From the NCBI GenBank assembly GCA_020850415.1, contig JADZER010000030.1, forward strand, positions 124,001-188,000: a stretch of DNA of 64,000 bases, written 5' to 3'. The translations under genes and the position numbers were made by a program. The stretch's first letter is position 1; the number at the start of each line of letters is the position of its first letter. This DNA comes from Phycisphaerales bacterium. Lineage in GTDB: Bacteria > Planctomycetota > Phycisphaerae > Phycisphaerales > UBA1924. The notes under the pieces are model-generated. The model worked only from the letters and a program-made list of their open reading frames with translations. It was not told where the DNA came from and did no database searches. Positions 51,397 to 60,506 of the stretch are shown piece by piece.

Positions 51397-52617
51397 ATGG
51401 CCGACGCCGCGGCGGGGCTGCTCGGCGCGCCGGGATTCGTCGGGGCCAGGAGCCTCTACATCCATGTGCCGTTCTGCTTCCACAAGTGTCACTACTGCGA
51501 CTTCTACAGCCTGGTGGATACCCGGGATCGGCAGGACGCATTTGTGGACCGGCTGCTGCTGGAATTGAACGCCATGGCGCCGCTGGCGAGAGGGGAGCCC
51601 CTGGAGACGATCTTCGTGGGCGGGGGGACGCCGACCCTGCTGCGTGTGGACCTCTGGGAGCGGGTGCTCGGGGCCCTGGCGGGGCTGTTCGACCTCACCG
51701 CGATCCGGGCCGGAGCGGGGGAGTTCACGGTCGAGTGCAACCCCGAGACCGCCTCGGCGGAACTGTTCGGCGTGCTGCGGGCGGGGGGCGTGGGGCGGCT
51801 GAGCATGGGGGCGCAGTCGTTCGAGGCACGCCACCTCAAGACGCTGGAGCGGTGGCACGACCCGGCCAGCGTGGGGCGGGCGGTGGACCTGGCGCGGGGC
51901 GCGGGGATCGGGCGCCTGAGCGTGGACCTGATCTTCGCGATCCCCGGGCAGACGCTCGCGGAGTGGGAGCGGGACCTGGCGACCGCGATCGGCCTGGGGG
52001 TGACGCACCTGTCGTGCTACGCGCTCACCTACGAGTCCAACACCGCCATGACCGCGCGGCTGAAGCGGGGCGAGTTCGAGGCGTGCGACGAGGATCTCGA
52101 GGCGGACATGTACGAGCTGACCGTCGAGCGCTGCCGCGCGGCGGGGCTCGGGCGGTACGAGGTGTCGAACTTCGCCGCCGTGGGCCAGGAGTGTGCGCAC
52201 AACCTGGCCTACTGGCGACAGCGCTCGTGGATGGCCGCGGGGCCGAGCGCCAGCGGGCACCTGGTCTCACCGGGGAGCGGGAGCTGGCGCTGGAAGAACT
52301 CGCCCCGCCTGGACGACTACCTGCGGGGGAGCGACCGGGGGTTTGCGCCGGCCGTGGATGTGGAGGGGCCCGACGCCCGCCGGCTGGTGGCCGAGTCGAT
52401 CATGACCGGGCTGCGCCTGCGCGAGGGGGTGGAGGTCGGGCGGCTCGTCGGGGGGCTGGGGGATGGAGCGCTGGCCGGGCGGGCGGCGGAGATCGTTCGC
52501 GAGCAGGCAGCGCGGGGGTTGGCGGCGGAGCACGCCGGGCGCGTGACGCTGACGGACAAGGGGTTCCTGTTCGCCGACGGGGTCGCGAGGGAGTTCCTGG
52601 CGATGCTGCGCCCGTGA
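51397..52617 (+). CDS. hemW: Radical SAM haem chaperone HemW-like protein
   Basis: 406 aa. IHVPFCFHKCHYCDF carries the CxxxCxxC [4Fe-4S] motif; FVGGGTPT, SVDLIFAIPGQT and the HemW-specific HNLAYW motif (CAHNLAYWRQRSWMAAG) follow. HemW was long misannotated as oxygen-independent coproporphyrinogen oxidase; the CxxxCxxC plus HNxxYW combination, with no extra N-terminal residues, supports HemW. Start ATG 51397; the track TTG is 12 codons upstream. It diverges from the FHA gene. Confidence 0.88.
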   Translation: MADAAAGLLGAPGFVGARSLYIHVPFCFHKCHYCDFYSLVDTRDRQDAFVDRLLLELNAMAPLARGEPLETIFVGGGTPTLLRVDLWERVLGALAGLFDLTAIRAGAGEFTVECNPETASAELFGVLRAGGVGRLSMGAQSFEARHLKTLERWHDPASVGRAVDLARGAGIGRLSVDLIFAIPGQTLAEWERDLATAIGLGVTHLSCYALTYESNTAMTARLKRGEFEACDEDLEADMYELTVERCRAAGLGRYEVSNFAAVGQECAHNLAYWRQRSWMAAGPSASGHLVSPGSGSWRWKNSPRLDDYLRGSDRGFAPAVDVEGPDARRLVAESIMTGLRLREGVEVGRLVGGLGDGALAGRAAEIVREQAARGLAAEHAGRVTLTDKGFLFADGVAREFLAMLRP

Positions 52618-52733
52618 GGCAAGGGCCACGCGGCGTGGTGCTCCGAGAGTCGGGCAAAGGGGCGGGGATGCTTGCGCCGGCGCAGGGGCATCGCCGCACC
52701 GCGTGCCTCGCTGACCCCGGCTTCCCAGGGCTG

Positions 52734-53507
52734 CTATTCGTCCGCGGCGACTTCGGCCGGCAGCGGGGCGGGGTCGGGGAGATCGAGCCGCATGCGCTTG
52801 AGCATGGGACGGAGGTCGCGGGGGAAGACCGAGTGGATGTCGAGGAGTTCGCCGGTGATGGGGTGTTCCAGTGCGAGCCGGTGGGCGTGGAGGGCCAGGC
52901 GCGGGGCGGCGGCGCGGGCGAGCTCGGGGCCGTACACATCGTCGCCCAGGACGGTGGCGCCGATGGAGTCGAGGTGGACGCGGACCTGGTGCAGCCGGCC
53001 GGTGATGGGGCGCGCCTCGATGAGCGAGCCGCCGGGGCTGGACTGGAGGACGCGGTAGGCGGTGATGGCGGGTTTGCCGGAGTTGCCGATACGCGAGGTC
53101 TTGGTCTGCGTGTACTTCGAGGCCCGCTTGACCTCCTCGATAATCGGGCGCTTGATGACGCCGGCGGGCTTGTTGGGGGTCGAGCGGCAGACGGCCCAGT
53201 AGAACTTGCGGATATCGCGGGTCTCGAACTTCGTCCGGAGGCCGTCGTAGGCGTCGGCCGTGAGGGCGACGAGGAGCAGGCCGCTGGTGCCGCGGTCGAG
53301 TCGGTGGACAAGCCCCCAGTCGCGCTTGTCGCCGAGGGCGCTGAGCTGCTTGGTGTAGACGGCGATGAGGCCGTTGAGGAGGGTGTCGCCCTCGTGCCCG
53401 ACGCCCGGGGCTGTGACGAGTCGGGCCCGCTTGTTGACGACGAGCAGGTGCTCATCCGCGTAGGCAACGCGGAAGGTGACGCGTTCGTTGGGGGGGGGAG
53501 GGGGCAC
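52734..53507 (-). CDS. RluA-family pseudouridine synthase
   Basis: 257 aa. LVVNKRARLVTAP, VHRLDRGTSGLLLVA (catalytic Asp), TGRLHQVRVHLDSIGATVLGDDVYG and ALHAHRLALEHPITGELL are RluA/RluD hallmarks. No S4 domain is fused at the N-terminus. It modifies uridines in 23S rRNA or tRNA; the target site is not shown. The only start is GTG 53507, within a long C/G run. Confidence 0.9.
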   Translation of the reverse strand: MPPPPPNERVTFRVAYADEHLLVVNKRARLVTAPGVGHEGDTLLNGLIAVYTKQLSALGDKRDWGLVHRLDRGTSGLLLVALTADAYDGLRTKFETRDIRKFYWAVCRSTPNKPAGVIKRPIIEEVKRASKYTQTKTSRIGNSGKPAITAYRVLQSSPGGSLIEARPITGRLHQVRVHLDSIGATVLGDDVYGPELARAAAPRLALHAHRLALEHPITGELLDIHSVFPRDLRPMLKRMRLDLPDPAPLPAEVAADE

Positions 53508-53596
53508 GAGGGAGCTTAGGGAAGGCGGGAGGATAAAGGACGAAGGATGGAGGAAGAAGGGCGCGAATGCGTGAGCGGATGAGCCGCGGAGTCGGA

Positions 53597-54397
53597 TTAT
53601 CCGGGGCCCGGGGTTGGGCAGGCGTCGTCGTCGAGGTACCAGCGGAGCGTGCCGCCGAGCGGCTGCACGCCCAGGATGGGGGCATGCTCCGGCGCCGGGG
53701 GGTCGGCGATGAGCCGCCCCAGGGCGTCGCGTTTGGCCGGTCCGGTGACCATCACCGAAACGAACCGTGCGGCGTTGAGCATCTCGTAGGTGAGGGTCAT
53801 CCGGCGCGGCGGGACGACCGTCGGGCCCTCGTTGAACACGACGAGGCGCCCGGCGGGCGCGGCCAGCGCGGGGGAATCCGGGAAGAGGCTGGCGGTGTGG
53901 AGGTCGGGGCCCATGCCCAGGAGCACATAGTCGAGGCGGTCATGGCCGCGCTCGCGCCACTCGAGGTTGGCGCGGAGGTCGCCCTCGTACCGCAGGTCGC
54001 CGTCGGACTCCAGGACGGGCATGGGGTGTGCCTGGTCGCGGGGGATGTCGGAGTGGTCGAGGAGGATGTCGCCGATCATCTTCCAGTTGCGCCGCTCATC
54101 GTCATCGGGCACGCAGCGCTCGTCGACCTGCCAGAGGTGGGTCTTCTTCCAGGGGAAGTCTCGCAGGCGCGGGTCGTACATGAGCCTCGCGTAGAGCGGC
54201 TCGGGGGTGCTGCCGCCGGACAGGGCGAGGTGGAAATCCCCGAACGCGCGGACGCAGGAGCGAGCCTGGAAGAGCAGGTCGGCGGCGATGGCGTCGATCA
54301 GCTCGTCGGGCGTCGCCCGGACGAGGACCTCCCCGGGCAGCGCGGGCTTCGGCGGCTCGGGGGCGAGCTCGTAGGGGTCGGGGGCGCGGTCGGGCAT
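53597..54397 (-). CDS. pgl: 6-phosphogluconolactonase
   Basis: 266-aa lactonase of the oxidative pentose phosphate pathway. HLALSGGSTPEPLYARL, THLWQVDERCVPDDDERRNWKMI, DYVLLGMGPDLHTASLFPDS and LTYEMLNAARFVSVMVTGPAKRDAL match the DevB/PGL family; the usual GxDGHTASLFP is here GPDLHTASLFP. ATG 54397 chosen. The zwf gene for the preceding step is 2.2 kb downstream in the window, separated by an LVIVD-repeat gene on the same strand. Confidence 0.9.
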   Translation of the reverse strand: MPDRAPDPYELAPEPPKPALPGEVLVRATPDELIDAIAADLLFQARSCVRAFGDFHLALSGGSTPEPLYARLMYDPRLRDFPWKKTHLWQVDERCVPDDDERRNWKMIGDILLDHSDIPRDQAHPMPVLESDGDLRYEGDLRANLEWRERGHDRLDYVLLGMGPDLHTASLFPDSPALAAPAGRLVVFNEGPTVVPPRRMTLTYEMLNAARFVSVMVTGPAKRDALGRLIADPPAPEHAPILGVQPLGGTLRWYLDDDACPTPGPG

Positions 54398-54450
54398 CTG
54401 GGGCACGGTAGCACACCCGCGGGGCGGGCGGGCCGCGCCGGCCGCCGGGG

Positions 54451-56508
54451 TCAGCAGCCGGCGGCCCAGAGGTTGAGAAACTCGACGAAGTCCTGGGTCG
54501 TCACCTGCCCGTCGCCATTCAGATCCGCAGAACACCCCCCGCCCGAGCAGTCGTCCCCGCGCTGGCCCGCCCACGCCGTCAGGAACGCCAGGAAGTCCTG
54601 GGTGTTGACCGAGCCGTCGCCGTTGAAGTCCGCCGGGCACGCGGAGCAGTCGGTGAGATCGAACACATACAGCCCCGAGTTCCACTGCACCATGTACGCG
54701 GCGTCGCCATCGACCTCGATGTCCCAGACCCTCGGCGGGAAGTTCCGCCACGCATCCATCGCCGCCGCACGCCGCGGGCTCGCGGGGTCGCGCAGATCGA
54801 CCAGCCACACCGGGCCGCCGTCCAGGCTGACCAGCGCGTGCTGGCCGACAAACGCGACGGCCTCCGGCGGTCCCGGCGGCATGGCCATCGTCCCAAGGAG
54901 CTCGGGCGCGGCCGGATCGCTGATATCCACGACCCCCATCCCGGCGCCCACCGCGACGCACGCGATGCCCCGGCCCGCATCGACGCCGAGCGCCGCGCCC
55001 GTGCCGCCGAGCACACCGATCGGCGCCTCCCCCGGGAGCGAGAGATCGAAGACCCGGAACGACGCGTCGCTGTCGGTATTGCCCGCGACAAACGCGAGGC
55101 CGCCCTCCGTATGGATCCGCCCGCTCGGACTCCCGCTCGCGCCGGCGTGCTGGCCGACGAGCACGGGCGCCGACGGATCGGTGAAATCGATGAACCGCAG
55201 CAGACCCCCCATCAACCCCACGACGCCGCCCTCGACCGACACCCGGTCCCCTCGCCAATCGTTCGGCCCGTTCAGCAGCACCGGCTCCGCGGGGTCGGAG
55301 ATATCGACCACGCGCACCCCCCCGGTGCCGGGCGTGCTGTCCGCGACGAACGCGAGGCCGCCCTCGACCGCGACATCGGCCGCGTACCCACCGGTACCCA
55401 CGGAGGCGACACGCACCGGCTGTGAAATGTCGCTGATATCCACGATCCCCAGCCCCGCCGGCCCCTCGGCCAAGAGCGCGTAGTTCCCCGTGACCTCCAC
55501 CCCACCCATCCGAGGCCCGGGAAGCCACGCGCGCAGCCCGGTCTCAGGCGGGGTGGTCACATCCACGATCTCGAGCCCTTCCTCGCCCGCACAGAACGAC
55601 AGACCCGACCGCACCGCTGCGTGCTCACCCACCACCAGGCACTGGCCCACCAGCGCAGGCTCGGCCGGATCGGTCATATCGATCACGGCCTTCCCGCCGT
55701 CCACATACAACCGATTCCCCGCGAGGGCGATGTCGTGATCGGCGGCCCAGAACGCATCGAACTCGCTCACAATCTCCGGCTGATCCGGGTCGGAGACATC
55801 GAGCACGGTCAGGCCGCCCGCGTGGGCCACATAGGCCATCCCGAGCGCGGCGACCGCATCGACCACCGTCCCCGGGTCGTAAGTAGCCCGCAGCACTGGG
55901 GCCCCAGGGTCCCCGACATCGATGACCCGCAGCCCGGCCGTCCCGCTTGAGAGATACGCCACTGCGCCATCGACGGCCACGCCCGTGCCGCCGCCCGGGG
56001 CGCTCAGCGCGCCGACGAGCGAGGGATCCGTCGGGTCTGCGACATCGACCACGGCCAGGCCGCTGCCCGTACCCAGATACGCCAGCCCGCCCCGCACGGC
56101 CAGATCATGCACGGGCGCGCCGACCGAGAGCCCCGTGACCACCACCGGCGCGCTCGGCTCCGACACATCCACCACCTGCAGCCCCGCCGACCCGCCCGCG
56201 ACGAGCGCGTACGACCCCACCACCGCCACACGCCTCGCCGTCCCCGCGGTACCGACCGACCCGACAACCAACGGCTCGCCCGGCGCCGCGACACTCACAA
56301 TCAACAGCCCCGCGGCCCCGTCGGCGATGTACGCCAAGTTCCCGGCCAGCGCGATACCCGCCGCGTCCCCCGGCGTGGCGGTGCGGCTGACGATGTCCCG
56401 GGCCGCGCACAGCAAGCCCTGAGACTGAGCATGCACCGCGCCGGTGACACTTCCCCAGACGAACATGACTACCGGGAACGCTTGATGAGATATGCGGCGC
56501 GTACGCAT
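54451..56508 (-). CDS. Secreted LVIVD-repeat beta-propeller protein with dockerin-like C-terminus
   Basis: 685 aa with a signal peptide (FPVVMFVWGSVTGAVHAQ). The body is about ten LVIVD-type repeats (GLAVVDVADPTDPSLVG, GLRVIDVGDPGAPVLRA, GLGIVDISDISQPVRV), forming a beta-propeller likely used for binding. It ends in two dockerin-like calcium loops: CPADFNGDGSVNTQDFLAFL and CSADLNGDGQVTTQDFVEFL. In planctomycetes such tails occur on many exported proteins. GGGAGGG lies upstream of the ATG. Function unknown. Confidence 0.85.
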   Translation of the reverse strand: MRTRRISHQAFPVVMFVWGSVTGAVHAQSQGLLCAARDIVSRTATPGDAAGIALAGNLAYIADGAAGLLIVSVAAPGEPLVVGSVGTAGTARRVAVVGSYALVAGGSAGLQVVDVSEPSAPVVVTGLSVGAPVHDLAVRGGLAYLGTGSGLAVVDVADPTDPSLVGALSAPGGGTGVAVDGAVAYLSSGTAGLRVIDVGDPGAPVLRATYDPGTVVDAVAALGMAYVAHAGGLTVLDVSDPDQPEIVSEFDAFWAADHDIALAGNRLYVDGGKAVIDMTDPAEPALVGQCLVVGEHAAVRSGLSFCAGEEGLEIVDVTTPPETGLRAWLPGPRMGGVEVTGNYALLAEGPAGLGIVDISDISQPVRVASVGTGGYAADVAVEGGLAFVADSTPGTGGVRVVDISDPAEPVLLNGPNDWRGDRVSVEGGVVGLMGGLLRFIDFTDPSAPVLVGQHAGASGSPSGRIHTEGGLAFVAGNTDSDASFRVFDLSLPGEAPIGVLGGTGAALGVDAGRGIACVAVGAGMGVVDISDPAAPELLGTMAMPPGPPEAVAFVGQHALVSLDGGPVWLVDLRDPASPRRAAAMDAWRNFPPRVWDIEVDGDAAYMVQWNSGLYVFDLTDCSACPADFNGDGSVNTQDFLAFLTAWAGQRGDDCSGGGCSADLNGDGQVTTQDFVEFLNLWAAGC

Positions 56509-56602
56509 GATTGTCCCTCCCGCTCGGACCTTGAGCCTAACACAGGGACAATGGGAGTGTCAATGGTGAACTCCAGGGCACCGCTTGGCTCATCTCAGGC
56601 CC

Positions 56603-58153
56603 CTACCGCACCTCCCCCACCCTCGGGTTATGCCACCTCGCCCCCTCCGCCGCGATGATTTCGTCGGCCCGGCCGGGCCCCCAGCTCCCCGCCTCGTAGG
56701 TCTCGATCTCCTCCCGCAGCCGCTGTGAATCCAGGAAAGGCTGCACGATCCGCCAGCCGTGCTCGACCTCGTCCCGGTGCTTGTAGAGCGTCCGGTCGCC
56801 CTTGATGGCGTCGAGGATCAGCGGGCCGTAGGCGTCGATGTGCTCGCCGCCGAAGCGCTCGACATAGTCCATGTCGAGCTTGGTGGTCTCGATCTTCAGC
56901 CCCGCGCCGGGCACCTTGCCAGCCACCCGCAGGCTGATGCCCTCGGTCGGCGCGATGTTGATGATCAGCCGGTTCGGCGGCTCGTCGGGCATCTTCACGC
57001 CCAGACGCTCGAACATGTCCAGCGGCGGGGCGCGAAAGAGGACCACGACCTCCGTCAGCTTCGACGCCATCCGCTTGCCCGAGCGCACGAAGAATGGGAC
57101 GCCCGCCCAACGCCAGTTGTCAAACCCCAGGCGCATCGCGGCGTAGGTCTCGGTGCGCCGAGCCGGGTCCACGCCCTTCTCCCCGGCATACGCCGGGCCG
57201 TCCGAGGCCGGGCCGTAGCGCCCGAGGGCGCCCCAGCGCCAGGCCTGCTCCTCGCTCGCGGCGACGGCGGCACAGTTAAGGATCTTGATCTTCTCCCGGG
57301 CGATCGAGTCGGCCGAGTAGCTCGCCGGCGGTTCCATGGCGACCAGCGCGAGCACCTGCAGCAGGTGGCTCTGGATCATGTCGCGGATGGCCCCGGCGTG
57401 GTCGTAGAAGGTCCCCGCGCGCCCGCCCACGCCCAGCGTCTCGGCCGCCGTCACCTGCACATGGTGCACATGCGTGCGGTTCCAGAGCGGCTCGAAGATG
57501 GCGTTGGCGAGGCGCATGACCAGGATGTCCTGCACGAGCTCCTTGCCGAGGTAGTGGTCGATGCGGTAGGTGGCGTCCTCCTCGAAGACGCGCCCGAGGG
57601 CGCGGTTGAGGGCCCGGGCGCTGTCGAGGTCTGTTCCGAAGGGCTTCTCGATGATGACCCGCTGCCAGGGCAGTGCCGCGGGGTTCAGCGAGCACCACCG
57701 CTTGCCCTCGGCCACAAGCCCCGCGCTCCCGATGTTCTCGATGATGGGCTCGTAGAGGGCCGGGGCGACCGAGAGGTAGAACAGCAGGTTCGGCATGCCG
57801 TGGTCGCGGAGGATGTTGTGGCTCGCGCCGAGGGCGGCGAAGCGGTCGCGCAGCCCGGCGAACGCCGCCGGGTCCGCGCCGTCCGCGGCGTGGTAGTGCA
57901 GACGCTGGGCGAACCGGGCGACGCGGTCGGGGCAGAAGCCCTTGGAGTGGTCGGCGACGGCCTGGCGCATCCTGTCGCGGAAGGCGTCATCGGAGAGCTC
58001 GGAACGCGAGACCCCCAGGATGGCCGCCCGCTCCGGGAGCTGGCCGAGGCAGTCCAGGTCGTAGAGCGAGGGGATGAGCTTGCGGGCGGTGAGGTCGCCC
58101 GAGGCGCCGAAGATGACGATGAGGCACGGGTCGGTTCCGTTGGGGGGTGGCAT
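56603..58153 (-). CDS. zwf: Glucose-6-phosphate 1-dehydrogenase
   Basis: 516-aa NADP-dependent first enzyme of the oxidative pentose phosphate pathway. IVIFGASGDLTARKL binds the coenzyme, RIDHYLGKELVQDILVMRLAN holds the catalytic His-containing signature, and RSGKRMASKLTEVVVLF and YGPLILDAIKGDRTLYKHRDEVEHGWRIVQPFL are typical. The ATG at 58153 is preferred over the track TTG. Its partner pgl lies 2.2 kb away on the same strand; gnd is not visible. Confidence 0.95.
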   Translation of the reverse strand: MPPPNGTDPCLIVIFGASGDLTARKLIPSLYDLDCLGQLPERAAILGVSRSELSDDAFRDRMRQAVADHSKGFCPDRVARFAQRLHYHAADGADPAAFAGLRDRFAALGASHNILRDHGMPNLLFYLSVAPALYEPIIENIGSAGLVAEGKRWCSLNPAALPWQRVIIEKPFGTDLDSARALNRALGRVFEEDATYRIDHYLGKELVQDILVMRLANAIFEPLWNRTHVHHVQVTAAETLGVGGRAGTFYDHAGAIRDMIQSHLLQVLALVAMEPPASYSADSIAREKIKILNCAAVAASEEQAWRWGALGRYGPASDGPAYAGEKGVDPARRTETYAAMRLGFDNWRWAGVPFFVRSGKRMASKLTEVVVLFRAPPLDMFERLGVKMPDEPPNRLIINIAPTEGISLRVAGKVPGAGLKIETTKLDMDYVERFGGEHIDAYGPLILDAIKGDRTLYKHRDEVEHGWRIVQPFLDSQRLREEIETYEAGSWGPGRADEIIAAEGARWHNPRVGEVR

Positions 58154-58191
58154 GGGGGGAGTATCGGCCAATCCACCCGCGCGGCCTCCAT

Positions 58192-59298
58192 CTATGCCGG
58201 ATCCGCCAGCCGGTAGCTCGTGCTCCGCCCGCCGCCGGGGTTCTGCACGATGATGTCCCGTTCCAGCAGCTCGCGGATGTCCCGCAGTGCTGTGTCAGAA
58301 GAACACTTCGCCAGTTTGGCGTACTTGGAGGTTGTCAGGAACCCCTGGAATCCGTCCAGCATCCTGTTGATCACCAGCCGCTGCCGCTCGTTGACCGGGC
58401 GTTCGTTGATACGCCGCCACAGTCTCGCCTTGGCGAGCACGGCCCCGAGCATCGCCCCCGCGGCTTCGATCGCCCGGTCCAGGCAGCCGAGGAACCAGCC
58501 GAGCCAGGGCGTGATGTCCAGCCCGCCGCGCTGCGCGGACTCCAGGCGCAGGTAGTACTCCTTCCGCTCGGCCTCGACCTGGGACGACATGCTGTAGAAG
58601 CGTTCGCCCGTGCCGTCCGCCCGCGCGAGTGCCATGTCGGCGATGGCGCGAGCGATGCGCCCGTTCCCGTCCTCAAACGGGTGGATAGTCACGAACCAGA
58701 AGTGCGCTACGCCCGCCCTGAGCACGGGATCAACGGTGTCCGGGCCGTTGAACCAGCCCAGGAACGTGCGCATTTCCGCATCGAGCCGGTCGGCCGCGGG
58801 CGCCTCGAAATGGACCCGCTCGCGACCGATAGGCCCTGAGACGACCTGCATAGGCCCCGCCTCACTCGGACGCCAAGCCCCGACCGTGATCCGACGCATG
58901 CCGGCCCTGCCTGTCGGGAACAACGCGCCGTGCCAGCCGAACAGCCGTTCCTCCGTCAGCGGCTGATCGAACCTCTGCGTCGCGTCGAGCATCATCTCGA
59001 CCACCCCCTCGACCTCCCGTCCCGCCTTGGGCAGACCGGCCACATCGAGCCCCAGCCGCCGTGCGATCGAGGAACGAACCTCCTCGGGATCGAGCCTCTC
59101 GCCCTCGATCGCGGACGACTTCACCACATCACTCGTGAGCACCTTCAGGCTCGCCTCGGCCCGGTGGTCGAAGCCGAGCGATTCCATCCTGCCGAGCAGC
59201 AGGCCCTGGCGGTGGCGGACCCCGGCGAGAGGGTTCGCCAGGGCATCACCGTCCCATAAAAACTCCGGCCAGCCCGGGATCTCGTGTATGTATAGCAT
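58192..59298 (-). CDS. Fic family AMPylase-type protein with N-terminal DUF4172 and winged helix
   Basis: 368 aa. Residues ~1-90 match DUF4172 (YIHEIPGWPEFLWDGDALANPL) and contain the inhibitory alpha-inh motif SSAIEGE, which blocks ATP in class II Fic proteins. The Fic core has HPFEDGNGRIAR, with catalytic His intact. The C-terminus is winged-helix-like (TSKYAKLAKCSSDTALRDIRELLERDIIV), typical of Fic proteins that may bind DNA. Likely transfers AMP to a protein hydroxyl. The promoter region carries five copies of a 10-bp motif, consistent with autoregulation by the winged helix (inference). Confidence 0.9.
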   Translation of the reverse strand: MLYIHEIPGWPEFLWDGDALANPLAGVRHRQGLLLGRMESLGFDHRAEASLKVLTSDVVKSSAIEGERLDPEEVRSSIARRLGLDVAGLPKAGREVEGVVEMMLDATQRFDQPLTEERLFGWHGALFPTGRAGMRRITVGAWRPSEAGPMQVVSGPIGRERVHFEAPAADRLDAEMRTFLGWFNGPDTVDPVLRAGVAHFWFVTIHPFEDGNGRIARAIADMALARADGTGERFYSMSSQVEAERKEYYLRLESAQRGGLDITPWLGWFLGCLDRAIEAAGAMLGAVLAKARLWRRINERPVNERQRLVINRMLDGFQGFLTTSKYAKLAKCSSDTALRDIRELLERDIIVQNPGGGRSTSYRLADPA

Positions 59299-59376
59299 AT
59301 TTACCGCACTTTCTGCGGTGATTGTACCCCCTATTCACCGCGGAAGCAAGTATTCGCCGCATTCTCTACGGCGAAT
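59299..59376 (-). promoter_or_regulatory. Fic promoter with five operator-like repeats
   Basis: Minus strand: -35 TTGCTT (59344-59349), 17-bp spacer, -10 TACAAT (59321-59326). Copies of ATTCACCGCA-like motif lie at 59299-59308 (direct), 59314-59323 (inverse), 59333-59342 (direct, within the spacer), 59352-59361 (direct) and 59367-59376 (inverse). The first copy abuts the Fic start codon. Pairs 1-2 and 4-5 are each short palindromes (ACCGCA...TGCGGT, TTCGCCG...CGGCGAA). The region is clearly more AT-rich than its surroundings. Confidence 0.75.
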
Positions 59377-59426
59377 GAACGACCACATCGGCGCACGCTC
59401 CCCGGCGCGCTCTCTATCGTCCCCCG

Positions 59427-60497
59427 ATGTCCAGCCCGGCCCGACTCATCGACGCCAACGCCAACCGGGCCCGGGAGGGGCTGCGGGTGGTGGAAGATCT
59501 CGCCCGGTTTGTCCTCAATGACGAGGGCTTGTGCGCCGCCCTTAAGGGTGTTCGCCATGGGCTCGGGGAGGTGCTGGCGGTCCTGCCGGTCGATCGGGGC
59601 GTGCTGCTGGCCTGGCGCGATACGCCGGGGGATGTCGGGACTGGCCTCGTCGGTACCGGCGAGGGAACGCGGGCGGGGCTGCCCGCGATGTGCGGCGCCG
59701 CGGCGGGGAGGCTGGGCGAGGCGCTGCGGGTGATCGAGGAGGGGGCCAAGGTGCTCGGCGCGGGCCAAGCCGCGGCGGCGGTCGAGGCCCTGCGATACCG
59801 GGCGTACGACGCGTGCGCCGCCGTCGAGCGGGCGCTGGGGACGGGGCGGGCGGGGCAGTGGCGCTTGTGCGTGCTGATCACCGAGGCCCTGTGCGTCCAC
59901 CACCGGTGGGAGCGGGTGGCGGAGCTGGCGATCGAGGGCGGGGCGGACTGCCTGCAGTTGCGGGAGAAGGGGTTGGACGGGGGGGAGCTGGTGGCGCGGG
60001 CGCGAGCGCTGGTGGAGACTGCAAAGTCCGGCTCGGAGAGCCGGGCCACCTCGGTGAGCGTGATCGTCAACGACCGCGCGGATGTCGCCCTCGCGGCCGG
60101 GGCCGACGGGGTGCATGTGGGGCAGGGCGACATGCGCGTGCGCGATGTGCGCCGGGTCGCGGGCAACGCGCTGCTGGTGGGAGTGAGTACCGCAAACCTG
60201 GACCAAGCGCGGGCCGCGGCACGCGATGGCGCGGACTACTGCGGCCTGGGACCGATGTTCGCGAGCTCCACCAAGCCGAAGGCCTCATTGGCGGGAGTGG
60301 GGTATATGCGGGCGTATCTGGCGGACCCGGCCTGCGCGCGCCTGCCGCACCTGGCGATCAGCGGCATCGGGCCGGAGAATGTGGGCGAACTCGCGGCGGC
60401 GGGGTGCCGCGGGGTGGCGGTGAGTTCGGTGGTGTGTGGGGCGGGGGAGCCGGGGGCGGTGTGCGCGGTGTTGGTGGAGAAGCTTGGCGCGGCGTAG
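59427..60497 (+). CDS. thiE: Thiamine-phosphate synthase with N-terminal ThiD2-like domain
   Basis: 356 aa. Residues 1-150 match the ThiD2-type domain found fused to ThiE in some bacteria (IDANANRAREGLRVVEDLARFVL). Residues ~155-355 are ThiE: LCVLITEALC, GGADCLQLREKGLDG, VIVNDRADVALAAGADGVHVGQGDM, VSTANLDQARAAARDGADYCGLGPMFASSTKP and LAISGIGPENVGEL. It couples HMP-PP and thiazole phosphate to thiamine phosphate. A half copy of the trpE-type palindromic repeat adds SGSESRATS before VIVNDRAD, in frame. thiL is 42 kb away. Confidence 0.9.
   Translation: MSSPARLIDANANRAREGLRVVEDLARFVLNDEGLCAALKGVRHGLGEVLAVLPVDRGVLLAWRDTPGDVGTGLVGTGEGTRAGLPAMCGAAAGRLGEALRVIEEGAKVLGAGQAAAAVEALRYRAYDACAAVERALGTGRAGQWRLCVLITEALCVHHRWERVAELAIEGGADCLQLREKGLDGGELVARARALVETAKSGSESRATSVSVIVNDRADVALAAGADGVHVGQGDMRVRDVRRVAGNALLVGVSTANLDQARAAARDGADYCGLGPMFASSTKPKASLAGVGYMRAYLADPACARLPHLAISGIGPENVGELAAAGCRGVAVSSVVCGAGEPGAVCAVLVEKLGAA
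60028..60050 (+). repeat. Half copy of trpE-type palindromic repeat inside thiE
   Basis: CCGGCTCGGAGAGCCGGGCC... matches the right arm of the trpE element (ACGGCTCGGAGAGCCGTGCC...) in 21 of 23 bases. It stays in frame, encoding part of SGSESRATS. Confidence 0.85.
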
Positions 60498-60506
60498 GGT
60501 GTCCAG

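Noticed and set aside
59299-59376. Toxin-antitoxin partner small ORF upstream of fic
   Set aside because: The space holds only the promoter and operators; no ORF of antitoxin size fits, and the inhibitory motif is inside the Fic protein itself.
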